Shown here piece after piece: positions 41,406 through 50,921 of a stretch of 64,000 bases of DNA. Both the position numbers and the translations under genes were made by a program. Source of the stretch: Kribbella jiaozuonensis (GTDB taxonomy: Bacteria; Actinomycetota; Actinomycetes; Propionibacteriales; Kribbellaceae); contig NZ_SZPZ01000003.1 in assembly GCF_005233875.1 (NCBI RefSeq), positions 434,001-498,000 of the forward strand. The letters are read 5' to 3'. The notes under the pieces are model-generated. The model ran no database searches and was not told where the DNA came from. It saw nothing but the letters and a program-made list of their open reading frames with translations. Each line of letters begins with the position of its first letter. Positions within the stretch are counted from its first letter, which is position 1.

Positions 41406-43652
41406 GTGAGTGAAGCTCGTAGGAAGGCCGCCCCGGCCCGCCGTCGGCAGAAGAGGCACTGGGCGGTCCGCGTTCTCGGCTGGCTGGCCGCGCTGATCTT
41501 CCTCGGAATCATCGGCTCGGTCGCGACCTTCTTCATCGTGTACCAGACGACGAAGATCCCGGACCCGAACAAGGAGTTCGCCACCAACACGACCACGGTG
41601 ACGTACGCCGACCAGCGGAATCCCCTAGGCACGTTCTACGAGCAGAACCGGCATTCGGTGCCGATGTCGCAGATCCCGAAACGCGTCCAGGACTCGGTGA
41701 TCGCGGCCGAGGACCGGACCTTCTGGACCAACCCCGGCATCTCGCCGTCCGGCATGGTCCGGGCCGCGGTGAACATCGCCCGCGGTGAGCAACTGCAGGG
41801 TGGTTCGACCATCACGCAGCAGTACGTCAAGGTCATGTACCTGACCCAGGAGCGGACGGTCGGACGCAAGCTCAAGGAACTGTTCATCGCGACCAAGCTG
41901 GGCCGGCAGCAGGACAAGAGCAAGACGCTCGAGGGCTACCTGAACACGGTCTACTTCGGCGAGGGCGCGTACGGCATCTCCGCCGCGGGCGACGCCTACT
42001 TCAGGAAGCCCGACCCGAACACACTGACTGTCCCGGAGTCAGCGCTTCTTGCCACCGTTCTGAACAACCCGACGCTGTTCGACGTCACCGATCCCGACCC
42101 GCGGACCAAGAAGCGGATCATCGACCGGTATCACTACGTCCTCGACGGCATGCAGCAGATGGGCACGATCAGCACGGCCCAGGAGAGGCAGTACGCCAAC
42201 GCGCTGCCGAAGCTCGACATGAGGCCGAAGAGCAGCCGCTACGGCGGCCCGAACGGCTTCCTCCTGGACATGGCCCGCAAGGAGCTGGGGAAGCTCGGTT
42301 TCGACGAGGACGCGATCACCGGCGGCGGCTTGAAGGTCACGACCACCTTCAACTACACGCAGCAGAACAAGATCCTGCTCGCCGCGAAGGAAGAGAAGCC
42401 GAAGAAGAGCAACGGCCTGCACATCGGGATGGCCTCGGTTCAGCCCGGCACCGGTCAACTGCTGGCGATGTACGCCGGGCCCGACTACCTCAAGAGTCAG
42501 CTGAACTGGGCGACGACCAAGGCCCGGCCGGGTTCGTCGTTCAAGCCGTTCGCGCTGGCCGCGGCGCTCCAGGACGGGAAGTCGATCTACGACATCTTCC
42601 AGGGCGACAGCCCGATCACGATCCAGGGCCAGAAGTTCGGCAACGAACTCAGCACCGACTACGGCGACGTCACGTTGCTGAAGGCGACCGAGGAGTCGGT
42701 CAACACCGCCTTCTACGACCTGGTCGACAACAAGATGGACAACGGGCCGGAGAAGGTCACAGCCGCGGCCGAGGCGGCCGGCATCCCGGCCTCGAAGACC
42801 CTCGAGGACGACAAGGGCAACCCGTCCACGGTGCTCGGCCCGGACGCGTACGCCTCGCCGGTCGACATGGCGAACGCGTACGCGACGTTCGCTGCCGAAG
42901 GCAAGTACACGCCGCTGCACGTGATCAAGGAAGTTCGTGGTCCTGACGGCAAGGTGCTGTGGTCGGACGCGAGCGTGCTGAAGCAGCAGAAGCAGGCGTT
43001 CCCGCCGGAGGTCGCCAACATGGTGAACTACGTTCTGCAGCAGGTCGTCAAGGACGGTACCGGAACGGGCGCCAAGGACCTGGACCGTCCGGTTGCCGGC
43101 AAGACCGGCACCGCGGGTGGTGTCGCGGTGGAGGACCGGGCCGAGAACAAGAAGTGCGGCGGCTGTAAGGACGGCTCGGCGACGCTGACCTCGTGGTGGA
43201 GCGCCTACACGCCGCAGCTGTCGACCTCGGTGCTGTACCGGGCCGGCAAGGACGGCGAGTCCGACCTCGACCCCTACAGCGACGACCCGGCGTTCTTCGG
43301 TGGCAACTGGCCGCTGAAGACCTGGCTCGCGTTCATGAAGGCAGCCCTGGACGGCGTGCCGTCGGCCGACTTCGTCGCGCCGGACGCGGACCAGGTCAAG
43401 GACACCACCACGCCGACGTACACGCCGCCGCCGAGTACGCCGACGAACACACCCACGAACACGCCACCGCCCAGTACTCCGCCGCCGAACACGCCGCCTC
43501 CGTCGACGCCGCCGCCGAACACCCCGACGAACACGCCGACGAAGACGAAGCCGACCAAGCCGACGAACACACCGGGCTGGCCGTCGTTGCCGACCGGCGG
43601 GACGACGAGCGAACCGACGAAGACCCCGCAGAAACCCGGCGGCGGTCAATAG
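41406..43652 (+). CDS. Bifunctional penicillin-binding protein (class A, transglycosylase/transpeptidase)
   Basis: 748 aa from a GTG. A short basic cytoplasmic tail and one membrane helix (VLGWLAALIFLGIIGSVATFF) precede the GT51 domain with catalytic Glu102 in AAEDRTFW and the GGSTITQQYVK motif. The transpeptidase domain has S377-x-x-K380, S431-V-N433 and K566-T-G568. The C-terminal 90 residues are Pro/Thr-rich repeats (TPPPSTP). It polymerises and cross-links peptidoglycan outside the membrane. A strong terminator follows. Confidence 0.96.
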   Translation: MSEARRKAAPARRRQKRHWAVRVLGWLAALIFLGIIGSVATFFIVYQTTKIPDPNKEFATNTTTVTYADQRNPLGTFYEQNRHSVPMSQIPKRVQDSVIAAEDRTFWTNPGISPSGMVRAAVNIARGEQLQGGSTITQQYVKVMYLTQERTVGRKLKELFIATKLGRQQDKSKTLEGYLNTVYFGEGAYGISAAGDAYFRKPDPNTLTVPESALLATVLNNPTLFDVTDPDPRTKKRIIDRYHYVLDGMQQMGTISTAQERQYANALPKLDMRPKSSRYGGPNGFLLDMARKELGKLGFDEDAITGGGLKVTTTFNYTQQNKILLAAKEEKPKKSNGLHIGMASVQPGTGQLLAMYAGPDYLKSQLNWATTKARPGSSFKPFALAAALQDGKSIYDIFQGDSPITIQGQKFGNELSTDYGDVTLLKATEESVNTAFYDLVDNKMDNGPEKVTAAAEAAGIPASKTLEDDKGNPSTVLGPDAYASPVDMANAYATFAAEGKYTPLHVIKEVRGPDGKVLWSDASVLKQQKQAFPPEVANMVNYVLQQVVKDGTGTGAKDLDRPVAGKTGTAGGVAVEDRAENKKCGGCKDGSATLTSWWSAYTPQLSTSVLYRAGKDGESDLDPYSDDPAFFGGNWPLKTWLAFMKAALDGVPSADFVAPDADQVKDTTTPTYTPPPSTPTNTPTNTPPPSTPPPNTPPPSTPPPNTPTNTPTKTKPTKPTNTPGWPSLPTGGTTSEPTKTPQKPGGGQ

Positions 43653-43657
43653 CTCAA

Positions 43658-43689
43658 GACGACGGCACCCCACCCGGGGTGCCGTCGTC
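43658..43689 (+). terminator. Terminator of the PBP gene
   Basis: GACGACGGCACCCC (43658-43671) and its exact complement (43676-43689) form a 14-bp stem with a 4-nt loop, followed by GTTT, 5 bp after the stop codon. Confidence 0.88.
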
Positions 43690-43765
43690 GTTTGGTTGCC
43701 AGGTCCGGAGATAAGGCACGATGGTGGCGTGACTCGGGCGGACTTTGGCATGCGGTGGTGCGGGC

Positions 43766-44959
43766 GTGTTTGAGCGCACGGCCGATGGTGACCCCAAGCC
43801 GGGGCGGGCCCGGCGGGCCCGGGTGGACGGCGTCGGCTGGCAGCGGTGGATGCCGACGGCCCAGGGCCGTGAGGTGCTCGGGTGGTGGCTGGTCAGCCGG
43901 GTGGCGCTGTTCGTACTGTCGGTCTCGGCGCCGCTGCTGTTCAACCGGGGCAACGACTACCCGAACGTCTGGCACGCCTGGCTGCAGTGGGACGTCTGGC
44001 ACCTGAAGGCGGTCGCCGAGTTCGGCTACAACCACGGCGAGCCGTCCGGAGCGCCACTGGCGGCGTTCTTCCCCGGTTTCCCGTTGCTGGTCCGGCTGGT
44101 CAGCTACACCGGCATCGGGTACGTCGCCGCGGGCATCGTCGTGTCCGCGGTGGCCAGCGCGTTCGCGGGCATCTACCTGGCGCGGCTGGCGCAGTACGAG
44201 TTCCCGGAGCTGAAGGGCATCGGCCCGAACGCGGCAATGATCTGGTACGGCGCTCCGGTCGGCGTCTTCCTCGCCGCCGGGTACACCGAGGCGCTGTTCT
44301 GCGCGTTCGCCTTCCCCGCCTGGCTGGCCGCGCGACAAGGGCGCTGGGCGCGGGCCGCCGTGTTCGTCGCGCTGGCGTCGACAGTGCGGGTGTCCGGGAT
44401 CTTCCTGATCTTCGCGTTGCTCGTCGAGTTCATCACCTCGAAGAAGCGGGACTGGCTGTCGCTGCCGTGGCTGGCGTTGCCTGCCGTGCCCGTGCTGGGT
44501 TTCATGGCGTACCTGAAGCAGATCCATGGCTCGTGGTTCGCCTGGCAGCAGGCGCAGGAGAAGGGCTGGGCGCGTGAGTTCACCTGGCCGTGGATCTCGC
44601 TCGAGCACACGTTCCAGGCCGCCAGCAAGGGCCACTTCTCGCCCGACCGCAGCGACTGGACCTGGATGTTCCGCGCCGAGCTGGTCGCCCTGTTCGTTCT
44701 TCTGCTGCTCCTGGTCTGGCTGTTCTGGCGCCGGTCCTGGGGGGAGGCCGCCTGGGTCGCCGCAACAGTCGGCGCATTCTGTACGTCGTTCTGGATCTAC
44801 TCGCTCACCCGCGCCACCCTGCTCATGTGGCCGCTGTGGATCGGCCTGGCCGTCCTCGCCCGACGGAGACCGTGGATCGGTCGGCTCTACCTGGCCGTGG
44901 CCATACCGCTGGCAGCTATCTGGGCGGCCGGCTTCTTCACCGGCCGCTGGTCCGGCTGA
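43766..44959 (+). CDS. PIG-V/GT-C-type membrane mannosyltransferase
   Basis: 397 aa with 8-10 membrane helices. After a short basic head, LVSRVALFVLSVSAPLLF is followed by the loop LQWDVWHLKAVAEFGYNHG, whose WD and histidine match the polyprenyl-phosphate-mannose-using GT-C enzymes of the PIG-V type, then AAFFPGFPLLVRLV. Mannosylation of envelope glycans or lipids is likely. The start is uncertain: GTG at 43766 was chosen, while a TTG at 43745 is also in frame. Confidence 0.85.
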   Translation: MFERTADGDPKPGRARRARVDGVGWQRWMPTAQGREVLGWWLVSRVALFVLSVSAPLLFNRGNDYPNVWHAWLQWDVWHLKAVAEFGYNHGEPSGAPLAAFFPGFPLLVRLVSYTGIGYVAAGIVVSAVASAFAGIYLARLAQYEFPELKGIGPNAAMIWYGAPVGVFLAAGYTEALFCAFAFPAWLAARQGRWARAAVFVALASTVRVSGIFLIFALLVEFITSKKRDWLSLPWLALPAVPVLGFMAYLKQIHGSWFAWQQAQEKGWAREFTWPWISLEHTFQAASKGHFSPDRSDWTWMFRAELVALFVLLLLLVWLFWRRSWGEAAWVAATVGAFCTSFWIYSLTRATLLMWPLWIGLAVLARRRPWIGRLYLAVAIPLAAIWAAGFFTGRWSG

Positions 44960-45006
44960 GTAGTTCTGCTCAGGCACTCCGCCCGCTGCGTCCTTAGCGT
45001 GAACCT

Positions 45007-45321
45007 ATGGATGGCCGGACGATCGGCAGGGTCACGGTGCAGGCGGCCTTCGTCGGTGTGGTGGCAGGTGTCGCGTACGCGACGATGCGGCAGTTCGGTG
45101 CCCCGCTCTGCCCGCCGACCGCGGTGAGCTGCGCGGCGGAGACCGGGGGCGCGCTGTTCGCAGTACAGCTCGGGGGTGTGGCGACTGCGCTGGCGCTGCC
45201 GGTGCTGGCGCTGCGGGCCGGGCTCGGATGGGGATTCGCGGTCGTCGCCACGGCCGGGATCGTGGCCGTGAACGCGGTCTGGTTCCTGACGATGTCCGAC
45301 ATGTGGACTGTTTTGCGGTGA
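45007..45321 (+). CDS. Small membrane protein, unknown function
   Basis: 104 aa with three probable membrane helices (TVQAAFVGVVAGVAYATM, then ALFAVQLGGVATALALPVL and WGFAVVATAGIVAVNAVWFL). Two cysteines in the first outer loop (APLCPPTAVSCAAE) may pair. No family recognised. It follows the mannosyltransferase by 47 bp and may share its transcript. A hairpin terminator lies 40 bp after the stop. Confidence 0.7.
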   Translation: MDGRTIGRVTVQAAFVGVVAGVAYATMRQFGAPLCPPTAVSCAAETGGALFAVQLGGVATALALPVLALRAGLGWGFAVVATAGIVAVNAVWFLTMSDMWTVLR

Positions 45322-45360
45322 GGCAACCCTCGGGAGAGTTCGAGCGTCGTTAGGGATGAA

Positions 45361-45491
45361 GGGGTGGCAGTCCGGGCGGGGACCGCCACCCCTCATCACA
45401 CTTCGTCACAACCGAATCTCCGGCGGAACCTTTCAGGGGCAGGCTCCGCCGGGTAGTCACACCGAGGGCGATGGCAACTGCCGTCGCCCTC
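45361..45491. terminator. Three successive stem-loops between the small membrane protein and the sigma-factor gene
   Basis: Hairpin 1: 45361-45373 pairs with 45380-45392 (13 positions, one mismatch), a probable terminator. Hairpin 2: CCGGCGGA (45420-45427) with 45445-45452. Hairpin 3: 45464-45475 with 45480-45491 (12 bp, one G-U, 4-nt loop). The last two may be a structured leader of the sigma gene or further terminators. Confidence 0.65.
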
Positions 45492-45565
45492 GCGTCATGA
45501 TGCAACCTCCGCGCGGGCTCACCCAGTAGTTCCAGGGTGAGATCACCGACAAGGGAGGGCCGATC

Positions 45566-46078
45566 GTGAGCGATCGCGACGCGGAGTACCTCGAGTACAT
45601 GACCGCGCACCGGGGCCGGATGCTGCGTACTGCCCGGCTGCTCACCGCGGGGGACACGCACTGGGCCGAGGACCTCGTCCAGGTCGCGCTCACCAGGCTC
45701 TACGTGCACTGGTCGAAGGTCCGCAAGGAGGACGGAGCAGCGCGGTACGCCGACCGGATCCTGGTGAACGCCTTCCTCGACGAACGCCGGCGGATGTGGC
45801 GGCGCCGGGAGTCGGCCACCGAGCAGCTGTACGACGCCGCGACGCCGACCGGCCAGGACCAGGCCGAGCGGCTGACTGTGCTCGGTGCCCTGGCGAAGCT
45901 CCCGCGCCGCCAGCACGCCGTCGTCGTACTGCGGTACTTCCGCGACTTCGATGTCCACACCACCGCCGAACTGATGGGCTGCTCGGAAGGCACCGTGAAG
46001 TCCCAGACCTCGCGGGCGCTCTCGACGATGCGCGATCTCCTGCACGATTCCCTCGAAACCATGGAGAGCCTGCGATGA
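45566..46078 (+). CDS. SigE-family ECF RNA polymerase sigma factor
   Basis: 170 aa from a GTG after GGGAGGG. Region 2: DTHWAEDLVQVALTRLYVHW; region 4: LPRRQHAVVVLRYFRDFDVH and GCSEGTVKSQTSRALSTM. The length and motifs fit the actinobacterial SigE-like subfamily that often pairs with a membrane protein encoded just downstream, as here (ATGA overlap). Confidence 0.95.
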   Translation: MSDRDAEYLEYMTAHRGRMLRTARLLTAGDTHWAEDLVQVALTRLYVHWSKVRKEDGAARYADRILVNAFLDERRRMWRRRESATEQLYDAATPTGQDQAERLTVLGALAKLPRRQHAVVVLRYFRDFDVHTTAELMGCSEGTVKSQTSRALSTMRDLLHDSLETMESLR

Positions 46079-46818
46079 CCGACCTGAAGGAACTGCTCGA
46101 CGAGGCCGCAGGCCCCGAGCCCACCGTCACCGACACCGACCTGTCCGCCGACCTGACCCGCGGCCAGCGCGCCCTGCGCCGCCGCCGCATCACCGGCATC
46201 ACCACCGGCGCGGTCGCGACAGCCCTCGTGATCGGCGTCGGCTGGTCCGTCCTCCCGTCCGGCACGACGAACGGCGCACCGGACCCGGCCGCCGACACCA
46301 CCAAGACGCCAAAGGTGGAGACGACCCCGAAGGACTACCGGCACCTGGACCCGGACAAGCGCAAACCGCCGGTCATTCCGGCGAAGCCGGTACCGCTGGC
46401 GGCCAACAGCACGCCGTTCGCAGGCGTCGTCTTCACCTGCGACCTGATCCCGCGCGGCTGGGCTGTCAGGAGCTTCGCCAAGCAGATCGTGTTGTACGAC
46501 CCTAAGCTGGCCAACTCGAGTCAGTACCACGACGCGACCTACGTGCTGAACGTCTGGTCGGAAGACATGGTGGACGACGGCGACGGGCTCACGCCGGCGA
46601 AGTACGGCGAGGCCTGGACGAAGCTGCCCAAGGTACGCGCGGGCAACCAGCAGGTGGTCACGACTGGTGTGCCGGGCAGTCCGTACGGCCGCCAGCAGGT
46701 TTTCCTCCGCCAGGGGAACACGAAGCACCTGGTCACGGTCACGAACCAGGCGTGGAACCTCGCCTGGGACATGAACACGCTGCTGAGGTTCGCCGGCTCC
46801 TGTCACTACAAGAAGTGA
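46075..46818 (+). CDS. Single-pass membrane protein coupled to the sigma factor, possible anti-sigma
   Basis: 247 aa. Cytoplasmic N-terminus of about 45 residues with RGQRALRRRRITGITTG, one membrane helix (GAVATALVIGVGWSVL), and an extracytoplasmic domain of about 170 residues with two cysteines (VFTCDLIP and AGSCHYKK) that could pair. There is no clear zinc HxxxCxxC motif, so if it is an anti-sigma factor it is not a ZAS type. The translational overlap with the sigma gene is the main argument for a regulatory partnership. Confidence 0.82.
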   Translation: MTDLKELLDEAAGPEPTVTDTDLSADLTRGQRALRRRRITGITTGAVATALVIGVGWSVLPSGTTNGAPDPAADTTKTPKVETTPKDYRHLDPDKRKPPVIPAKPVPLAANSTPFAGVVFTCDLIPRGWAVRSFAKQIVLYDPKLANSSQYHDATYVLNVWSEDMVDDGDGLTPAKYGEAWTKLPKVRAGNQQVVTTGVPGSPYGRQQVFLRQGNTKHLVTVTNQAWNLAWDMNTLLRFAGSCHYKK

Positions 46819-46829
46819 CGGGAGCCGGC
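46792..46829. terminator. Terminator overlapping the stop codon of the sigma-partner gene
   Basis: GCCGGCTCCTGTCACT (46792-46807) and 46814-46829 form a 16-bp stem (one G-U) with a 6-nt loop. The stem includes the last nine codons and the stop, and can serve both convergent genes. Confidence 0.8.
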
Positions 46830-46837
46830 GACCGGGA

Positions 46838-49800
46838 TCAGCCCCAGTTGCGGTCGATGGACTGGGACGGGGTCGGGCTCGGCTTCGTCTCGGCGACGCG
46901 TTTGTCGGTCGGGTGGGTGCCGGTCTCGACGCCCTTCAGCGTCCCGAGGAGCTCGACCTCGGCGAGCGTGACGCCGTCCGCGCCCGCTGCCGGGGTCAGC
47001 ACCAAGCGGTACTGCGTATACGCCTTCGGGGACGCGATGCTGAAGGATCTCGTGTACGACGCCCACGCGAACGTCTCGCCACTGCGACGATCCACCGTGG
47101 ACCACGTCGTACCGTCGTTCGAACCCTCCAGCGTCCACGCGGACGGCGCCGTACCGGTGGCGCCGCTGGTCAGCGTGTACATGCCGACCGGGCGGCCCTG
47201 CGGCAGGGCGACCGTGACGGTGGGCTGAGCGCCGGTCAGCGTGACCTGCGTCTTCGAGTCGTTGTCGATCAACGCGGAGACGTCAGCGCCGCCGGCACCG
47301 ATCACCGCTCCGGTGTCGGACGTCGAGTCGCGCCAGGTCGTCGGGTCCTCGCCGGGCTTGGTGATCGACGGCGGAGCGTCGTTCCGGCCGGTGCCCCACT
47401 TGGTCGGCTGGTCGGTCATCTCGAACTCGATCTTGCCGCCGTTCGCGATCAGGTCGTGCGGCAGCGCGGTCGACGTCCACGCCTTCCCGTTCACGCGAAG
47501 GCTCTTGACGTAGATGTTCTTCGACGAGTTCTTCGGCGCGCTGATCACCAGTTTCTTCCCGCTGGCCAGCCGGACCGTCGCCTTGGTGAACAGCGGCGAG
47601 CCGATCGCGTACGTCGGCGAGCCGACCTGCAACGGGTAGAACCCGAGCGAGCTGAACAGGTACCACGACGACATCTCGCCGTTGTCCTCGTCACCCGGGT
47701 ACCCCTGCCCGATCTCCGAGCCGGTGTACAACCGGGACAGCACCTCGCGCACCTTCTCCTGCGTCTTCCACGGCTGTCCCGCCACGTCGTACATGTAGGT
47801 GATGTGGTGCGACGGCTGGTTGCTGTGCCCGTACTGACCCATCCGTACGTCGCGGGCCTCGAGCATCTCGTGGATCGTGCCGCCGTACCCGCCGGTGTGC
47901 AGCGCGTCCTCGGGTGTGCTGAAGAACTCGTCCAGCTTCTTCGCCAGCCCGTCGCGGCCGCCGTAGATCGCGGCCAGGCCGGCTCCGTCCTGCGGCGTCG
48001 AGAACGCCATGTTCCACGCGTTCGTCTCGGTGTAGTCGTGGCCCCAGTCCTGCGGGTCGAACGTGCTGGGCGAGTTGCCCCAGACACCGTCCGGTCCCTT
48101 GCCCTGGAAGAAGCCGACGGTCGGGTCGAACAGCGTGACGTAGTTGCGGGCCCGGTTCAGGAAGTATTTGTAGTTGTCCAGGTACTCCTGCTTGCGCGGG
48201 TCGTTCTTCTTCGCCTTGTCGTACAGGGCCTTCGAGAGGTTCGCGATGCCGAAGTCGTTGATGTAGCCGTCCATCGACCAGCTGAAGCCTTCACCGGTGG
48301 TGTTGGCCGTGTAGCCGTTGAACGTGGACAGGTCCATGCCCTTACGGCCGACGTTCTGCGACGGCGGGACGACGGTCGCGTTCTTGACGGCAGCGTCGTA
48401 CGCCGCCTGGACGTCGATCCCCTTGACGCCCTTGAGGTACGCGTCCGCGAAGGCGACGTCGGACGACGTACCGACCATCAGGTTCGCGTAGCCCGGTGAC
48501 GACCAGCGGGAGATCCAGCCGCCGTCCTTGTACTGCTGGACGAATCCGTTGACGAGATCGGCGGCCTCGGGCGCGAACAGCGAGTACGCCGGCCACACCG
48601 TCCGGTAGGTGTCCCAGAAGCCGTTGTTCACATAGGTCTGCCCGGCGACGATCTTCGAGCCGGTCGTGGTCGGGGTGTCGGTGCCGACCTTCGGCGACGT
48701 CGGCGACGCGTAGGTGATGACCGGCTTCGACGCAGTGCCGGTGTTCTCGGAGCCGTTGTTCGGGTAGAGGAACAGCCGGTAGAGGTTGGAGTACAGCGAG
48801 GTCAGCTGGTCTGCCGTGGCACCCTCGACCTCGATCGTGCTCAACTTGGCATCCCAGGCAGCCTGCGCGGCGTCCTTGACCTTGTTGAACTTCGATGCGG
48901 CCGGCAGCTCGAGCTCGAGGTTCTTCCGGGCCTGCGCGGTGCCGATCAGCGAGGTCGCGATCCGCAACTGCACCTGGGTGGTCTTGGCATCGAACATGAA
49001 GTACCCGCCGACGTCCGCTCCGCCGCCGTTCGCAAGCTTGCCGGAGGCAAGGACCTTCTGGTCGACGACGCCGTACACGAACAGCCGGCCGGCCCCGGTG
49101 GACAGGCCGCTCTTGATGTCGGTGTAGCCGGTGACCACGCCGGTCGCCGGGTCGAGGGTCAGCCCGCCGCTGTTGTTGACGTTGTCGAAGATCAGTGACG
49201 CCTTGCCGGCCGGGAAGCTGAACCGCAGCATCGCCGCGTGGTCGGTCGGCGCGATCTCGGCCGCGTTGCCGTTGTCGAACGTGACGCCGTAGTAGTACGG
49301 CCGCGCGACCTCGTTGTCGTGGCTGAACGCCCAGGCCCGCGCCTTGCGGTCCGCGGTCGGGGTGTCGGCGGTCGACGGCATCACCTGGAAGGTCTGCCGG
49401 TCACCCATCCACGGGCTGGGCTCGTGGCTGATCGACAACGCCTGCATGGTCGGCCTGTTGTCCTCGTTGTTGCCCTTGGCATAGTCGTACAGCCAGGACG
49501 TCGAGCCGGCGTTCGTCACCGGCGTCCAGAAGTTGAAGCCGTGCGGTACGGCGGTTGCCGGGAAGTTGTTGCCCCGCGAGAAACCGCCGGTCGCGTTCGT
49601 GCCGCGGGTGGTCAGCGCGAGATCCGACGGGTGCTTGGCCGCGGTCTTCTGCGCCGCGCGGTCCGGGTTGATCGCGGCCGCGATCCGGATGTCGTCCAGC
49701 CAGCCACGGAAGTCGGCCGGGCCGGACGGCTTGTCGTACCCGACCAGGATCCGCTTGATCGTCTTACCCGCGGCCACCTTGCCGAGGTCAGCCTCGACGT

Positions 49801-50851
49801 TGTTCCACTGGTTCGTGTAGAGCGCCTTGGAGTCGCCCTGACCGCGCGGGCTGAGCGTGAATCCGTGGTGGTCCTTGGCCTTCAGGTCGCTCAGGTACGT
49901 GCCGTCGTCGAACGCGAGGTCAAGCGAGGCGTACGTGCTCGGGTAGCTGAGATCGCCCTCGACGTGCTCGGGGAAGATCTTGTACGACAGGCGGGTGTCC
50001 TTGCCGACCTTCAGGTCGACGTCGGAGATCTTGTTCCACGTGTAACCGCGGCCGGTGCTCTCCTGGTGCCCGGCGTACCGGAAGGACTTGACTCCGGTGA
50101 AGCCGACGCGGGCGCGGGCGTTGTAGGCACTGGTCGGGCCGGAGTCCAGCTGCGACTCGGCCACTGGTCCGGGTGGCGGCAGCGGTGCGCCGTTGGAGAG
50201 GTACCAGTCGGCGAGCTGGACGATGTCCTCGCCATGGTTGAGCGTGACGTCCAGCTTGAAGAACTTGTACGCCGTCTCGTTCGAGAAGCTGTACTCCTTC
50301 GTCTGGAACCTGTTCTCGAAGCTCTGACCGGTCTGCGTGTCCAGCGTGGTCCAGGTGGTGCCGTCGTTCGAACCGGAGACGGTCCAGTTCTGCGGGTCGC
50401 GGCCGTCGGCGTCGTTCGCCGAGGTCAGCGCGTACTTGCGGATCACCACCGGGGCCGAGGTCTCGTAGACCAGCCAGCCGGTCGGCTCGAACACCAGCCA
50501 CTTGGTGAACTTGTCACCGTCGGCCGCGTTCGTGGCGATCTCACCGCCACCGGTGTTCTCGCCGTTCGCGGTCACCGTGGTGACCTTGTCCATCTCACTG
50601 CCGCCGATTCCCGTCGGCGTCGGGCCGCGCACTCCGTCGGTACGGGGCTTCCCGTCCGGTCCGGTCTCGACAGCGTCGGTGTACCCCGGCTGCGGCTGGC
50701 CCGGCTCGAAGGAGGTGAAGAACGAGGACCCGCTCACCACAGGCTGATCAGCCACGGCGGTCGGAGGGACGGCAGCTGACGTCATGGAAGTAGACATTGT
50801 CACAACGAGCCCTAGAGACGCGACGAGCCCCAGTGGGCGGCGGAGATCCAT
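46838..50851 (-). CDS. Secreted GH92 family alpha-mannosidase, multidomain
   Basis: 1337 aa from the ATG at 50851 after AAGGAG. A signal peptide is followed by an F5/8-type domain (VIRKYALTSANDADG to about residue 230), a second beta domain, the GH92 N-terminal domain and the catalytic (alpha/alpha)6 barrel with NNGFWDTYRTVWPAYSLF, GWISRWSSPGY and the acidic motif GDEDNGEMSSWYLFSSLGFY. A second F5/8-like domain closes the protein. GH92 enzymes are calcium-dependent exo-alpha-mannosidases; the linkage cannot be read. It may feed on yeast or fungal mannan. Palindromic control sites lie upstream. Confidence 0.93.
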   Translation of the reverse strand: MDLRRPLGLVASLGLVVTMSTSMTSAAVPPTAVADQPVVSGSSFFTSFEPGQPQPGYTDAVETGPDGKPRTDGVRGPTPTGIGGSEMDKVTTVTANGENTGGGEIATNAADGDKFTKWLVFEPTGWLVYETSAPVVIRKYALTSANDADGRDPQNWTVSGSNDGTTWTTLDTQTGQSFENRFQTKEYSFSNETAYKFFKLDVTLNHGEDIVQLADWYLSNGAPLPPPGPVAESQLDSGPTSAYNARARVGFTGVKSFRYAGHQESTGRGYTWNKISDVDLKVGKDTRLSYKIFPEHVEGDLSYPSTYASLDLAFDDGTYLSDLKAKDHHGFTLSPRGQGDSKALYTNQWNNVEADLGKVAAGKTIKRILVGYDKPSGPADFRGWLDDIRIAAAINPDRAAQKTAAKHPSDLALTTRGTNATGGFSRGNNFPATAVPHGFNFWTPVTNAGSTSWLYDYAKGNNEDNRPTMQALSISHEPSPWMGDRQTFQVMPSTADTPTADRKARAWAFSHDNEVARPYYYGVTFDNGNAAEIAPTDHAAMLRFSFPAGKASLIFDNVNNSGGLTLDPATGVVTGYTDIKSGLSTGAGRLFVYGVVDQKVLASGKLANGGGADVGGYFMFDAKTTQVQLRIATSLIGTAQARKNLELELPAASKFNKVKDAAQAAWDAKLSTIEVEGATADQLTSLYSNLYRLFLYPNNGSENTGTASKPVITYASPTSPKVGTDTPTTTGSKIVAGQTYVNNGFWDTYRTVWPAYSLFAPEAADLVNGFVQQYKDGGWISRWSSPGYANLMVGTSSDVAFADAYLKGVKGIDVQAAYDAAVKNATVVPPSQNVGRKGMDLSTFNGYTANTTGEGFSWSMDGYINDFGIANLSKALYDKAKKNDPRKQEYLDNYKYFLNRARNYVTLFDPTVGFFQGKGPDGVWGNSPSTFDPQDWGHDYTETNAWNMAFSTPQDGAGLAAIYGGRDGLAKKLDEFFSTPEDALHTGGYGGTIHEMLEARDVRMGQYGHSNQPSHHITYMYDVAGQPWKTQEKVREVLSRLYTGSEIGQGYPGDEDNGEMSSWYLFSSLGFYPLQVGSPTYAIGSPLFTKATVRLASGKKLVISAPKNSSKNIYVKSLRVNGKAWTSTALPHDLIANGGKIEFEMTDQPTKWGTGRNDAPPSITKPGEDPTTWRDSTSDTGAVIGAGGADVSALIDNDSKTQVTLTGAQPTVTVALPQGRPVGMYTLTSGATGTAPSAWTLEGSNDGTTWSTVDRRSGETFAWASYTRSFSIASPKAYTQYRLVLTPAAGADGVTLAEVELLGTLKGVETGTHPTDKRVAETKPSPTPSQSIDRNWG

Positions 50852-50921
50852 ACACGCTCCTTGCACAGCCGGCCGGCACGACGGGACGCCCCCGCCCACC
50901 GGTATGAGTACGCGGCCCCGA

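Noticed and set aside
43400..43640. Tandem repeats at the end of the PBP gene as a mobile or satellite repeat
   Set aside because: They encode the Pro/Thr-rich tail common to actinobacterial PBPs and stay in frame.
42039..43751. 570-aa minus-strand frame opposite the PBP gene
   Set aside because: Antisense to an intact bifunctional PBP; long Arg/Val repeats reflect the complementary Pro/Thr codons.
49238..50779. 513-aa plus-strand frame opposite GH92
   Set aside because: Antisense shadow of the GH92 gene; no recognisable domain or ribosome-binding site.
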